In this document: positions 6,526 through 6,766 of the stretch, piece by piece | How positions within the stretch are numbered: the stretch's first letter is position 1 | Layout: each line of letters begins with the position of its first letter | From: Deltaproteobacteria bacterium | GTDB taxonomy: Bacteria; Myxococcota_A; Polyangia; Polyangiales; Houyiibacteriaceae | DNA: 6,766 nucleotides | NCBI GenBank assembly: GCA_019309605.1 | Contig: JAFDFW010000119.1 | Coordinates: 1-6,766, forward strand | Direction of reading: 5' to 3' | Position numbers and translations under genes: made by a program | Notes under the pieces: model-generated | The model's input: the letters and a program-made list of their open reading frames with translations, nothing else | Databases searched by the model: none | What the model was told of the DNA's origin: nothing

Positions 6526-6766
6526 AGCGCCGACGGTACGATGACGCGATGGAGATTTGCGACGCCGCACTGGCGGTCGTTCGCAAGGAAGCCGACTACC
6601 CGGCCATGAAGGCGTGGATCCTCCTGCTGCGCGACGGCGTCGACGACGAAGGCGTCGCCGACCAAATCCGCGACCTGCTTCGCAAAACCTTCGCGATCAA
6701 CCCAGACCACGTGCAAGGCCACTTCGTACGCGCCACATTCTTGAAGAGACAGGGCGACCACGACAA
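6516..6766 (+). CDS. Detached TPR-like C-terminal part of the DUF4388-DnaJ protein (3' end outside window)
   Basis: This frame is open to the right edge and gives VLVKRRRYDDAMEICDAAL, then AVVRKEADYPAMKAWILLL, then a pattern through AINPDHVQGHFVRATFLKRQGDHD. The alternating helix pattern, with Asp-Tyr-x-Ala and Asn-Pro-Asp-x-x-x-Gly turns, looks like tetratricopeptide-type repeats, as found C-terminal to J-domains in DUF4388-DnaJ proteins of myxobacteria. Homology-like sequence begins at 6501 (DQKVDVL), upstream of any start codon, which points to a fragment of the preceding gene. If translated alone, GTG 6516 (with AGAAGG upstream) or ATG 6549 would serve. It overlaps the end of the preceding ORF by 10 nt. 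TPR regions usually mediate protein-protein contacts; its partner is unknown. It could equally be called a pseudogene fragment. Confidence 0.6.
   Translation, partial: MLVKRRRYDDAMEICDAALAVVRKEADYPAMKAWILLLRDGVDDEGVADQIRDLLRKTFAINPDHVQGHFVRATFLKRQGDHD

Overview
The window is GC-rich and fully coding-dense. It looks like a chromosomal segment of a myxobacterium-like organism (Myxococcota/Deltaproteobacteria). The clues are a barrel-type outer membrane protein ending in thrombospondin type-3 calcium repeats, a DUF4388 (PatA-like) domain fused to a DnaJ J-domain and followed by TPR-like helices, and a lipoprotein with a concanavalin-like domain start. This assignment is inferred from gene families; nothing in the window names a species.

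Minus strand, positions 3688 down to 1, reads as one co-directional block. In transcription order it holds hisD (histidinol dehydrogenase), a 164-bp imperfect palindrome filling most of the hisD-ttcA gap, ttcA (tRNA 2-thiocytidine synthetase), a secreted outer membrane protein with TSP3 repeats beginning 5 nt after the ttcA stop, an 11-unit hexanucleotide tandem repeat, and the 5' part of a lipoprotein gene that runs off the left edge. A plausible sigma-70 promoter lies directly in front of hisD, so close to the ATG that the hisD transcript could be leaderless.

Plus strand, positions 3772 to 6766, holds cysS (cysteinyl-tRNA synthetase), divergent from hisD across 83 bp. It is followed by a DUF4388/J-domain gene whose reading frame breaks just after the J-domain. 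A TPR-like continuation lies in another frame and runs off the right edge. The hisD, ttcA and cysS genes are well-conserved housekeeping genes with intact catalytic motifs (histidine synthesis, tRNA thiolation, tRNA charging). I see no evidence that they work together beyond adjacency.

I found no CRISPR array, rRNA or tRNA gene, recognisable transposase or defence system. The non-routine signals are the long palindrome at 2251-2414, the in-frame hexamer array at 283-348 feeding into the lipoprotein ORF, and the split DUF4388-DnaJ-TPR gene at about 6500.
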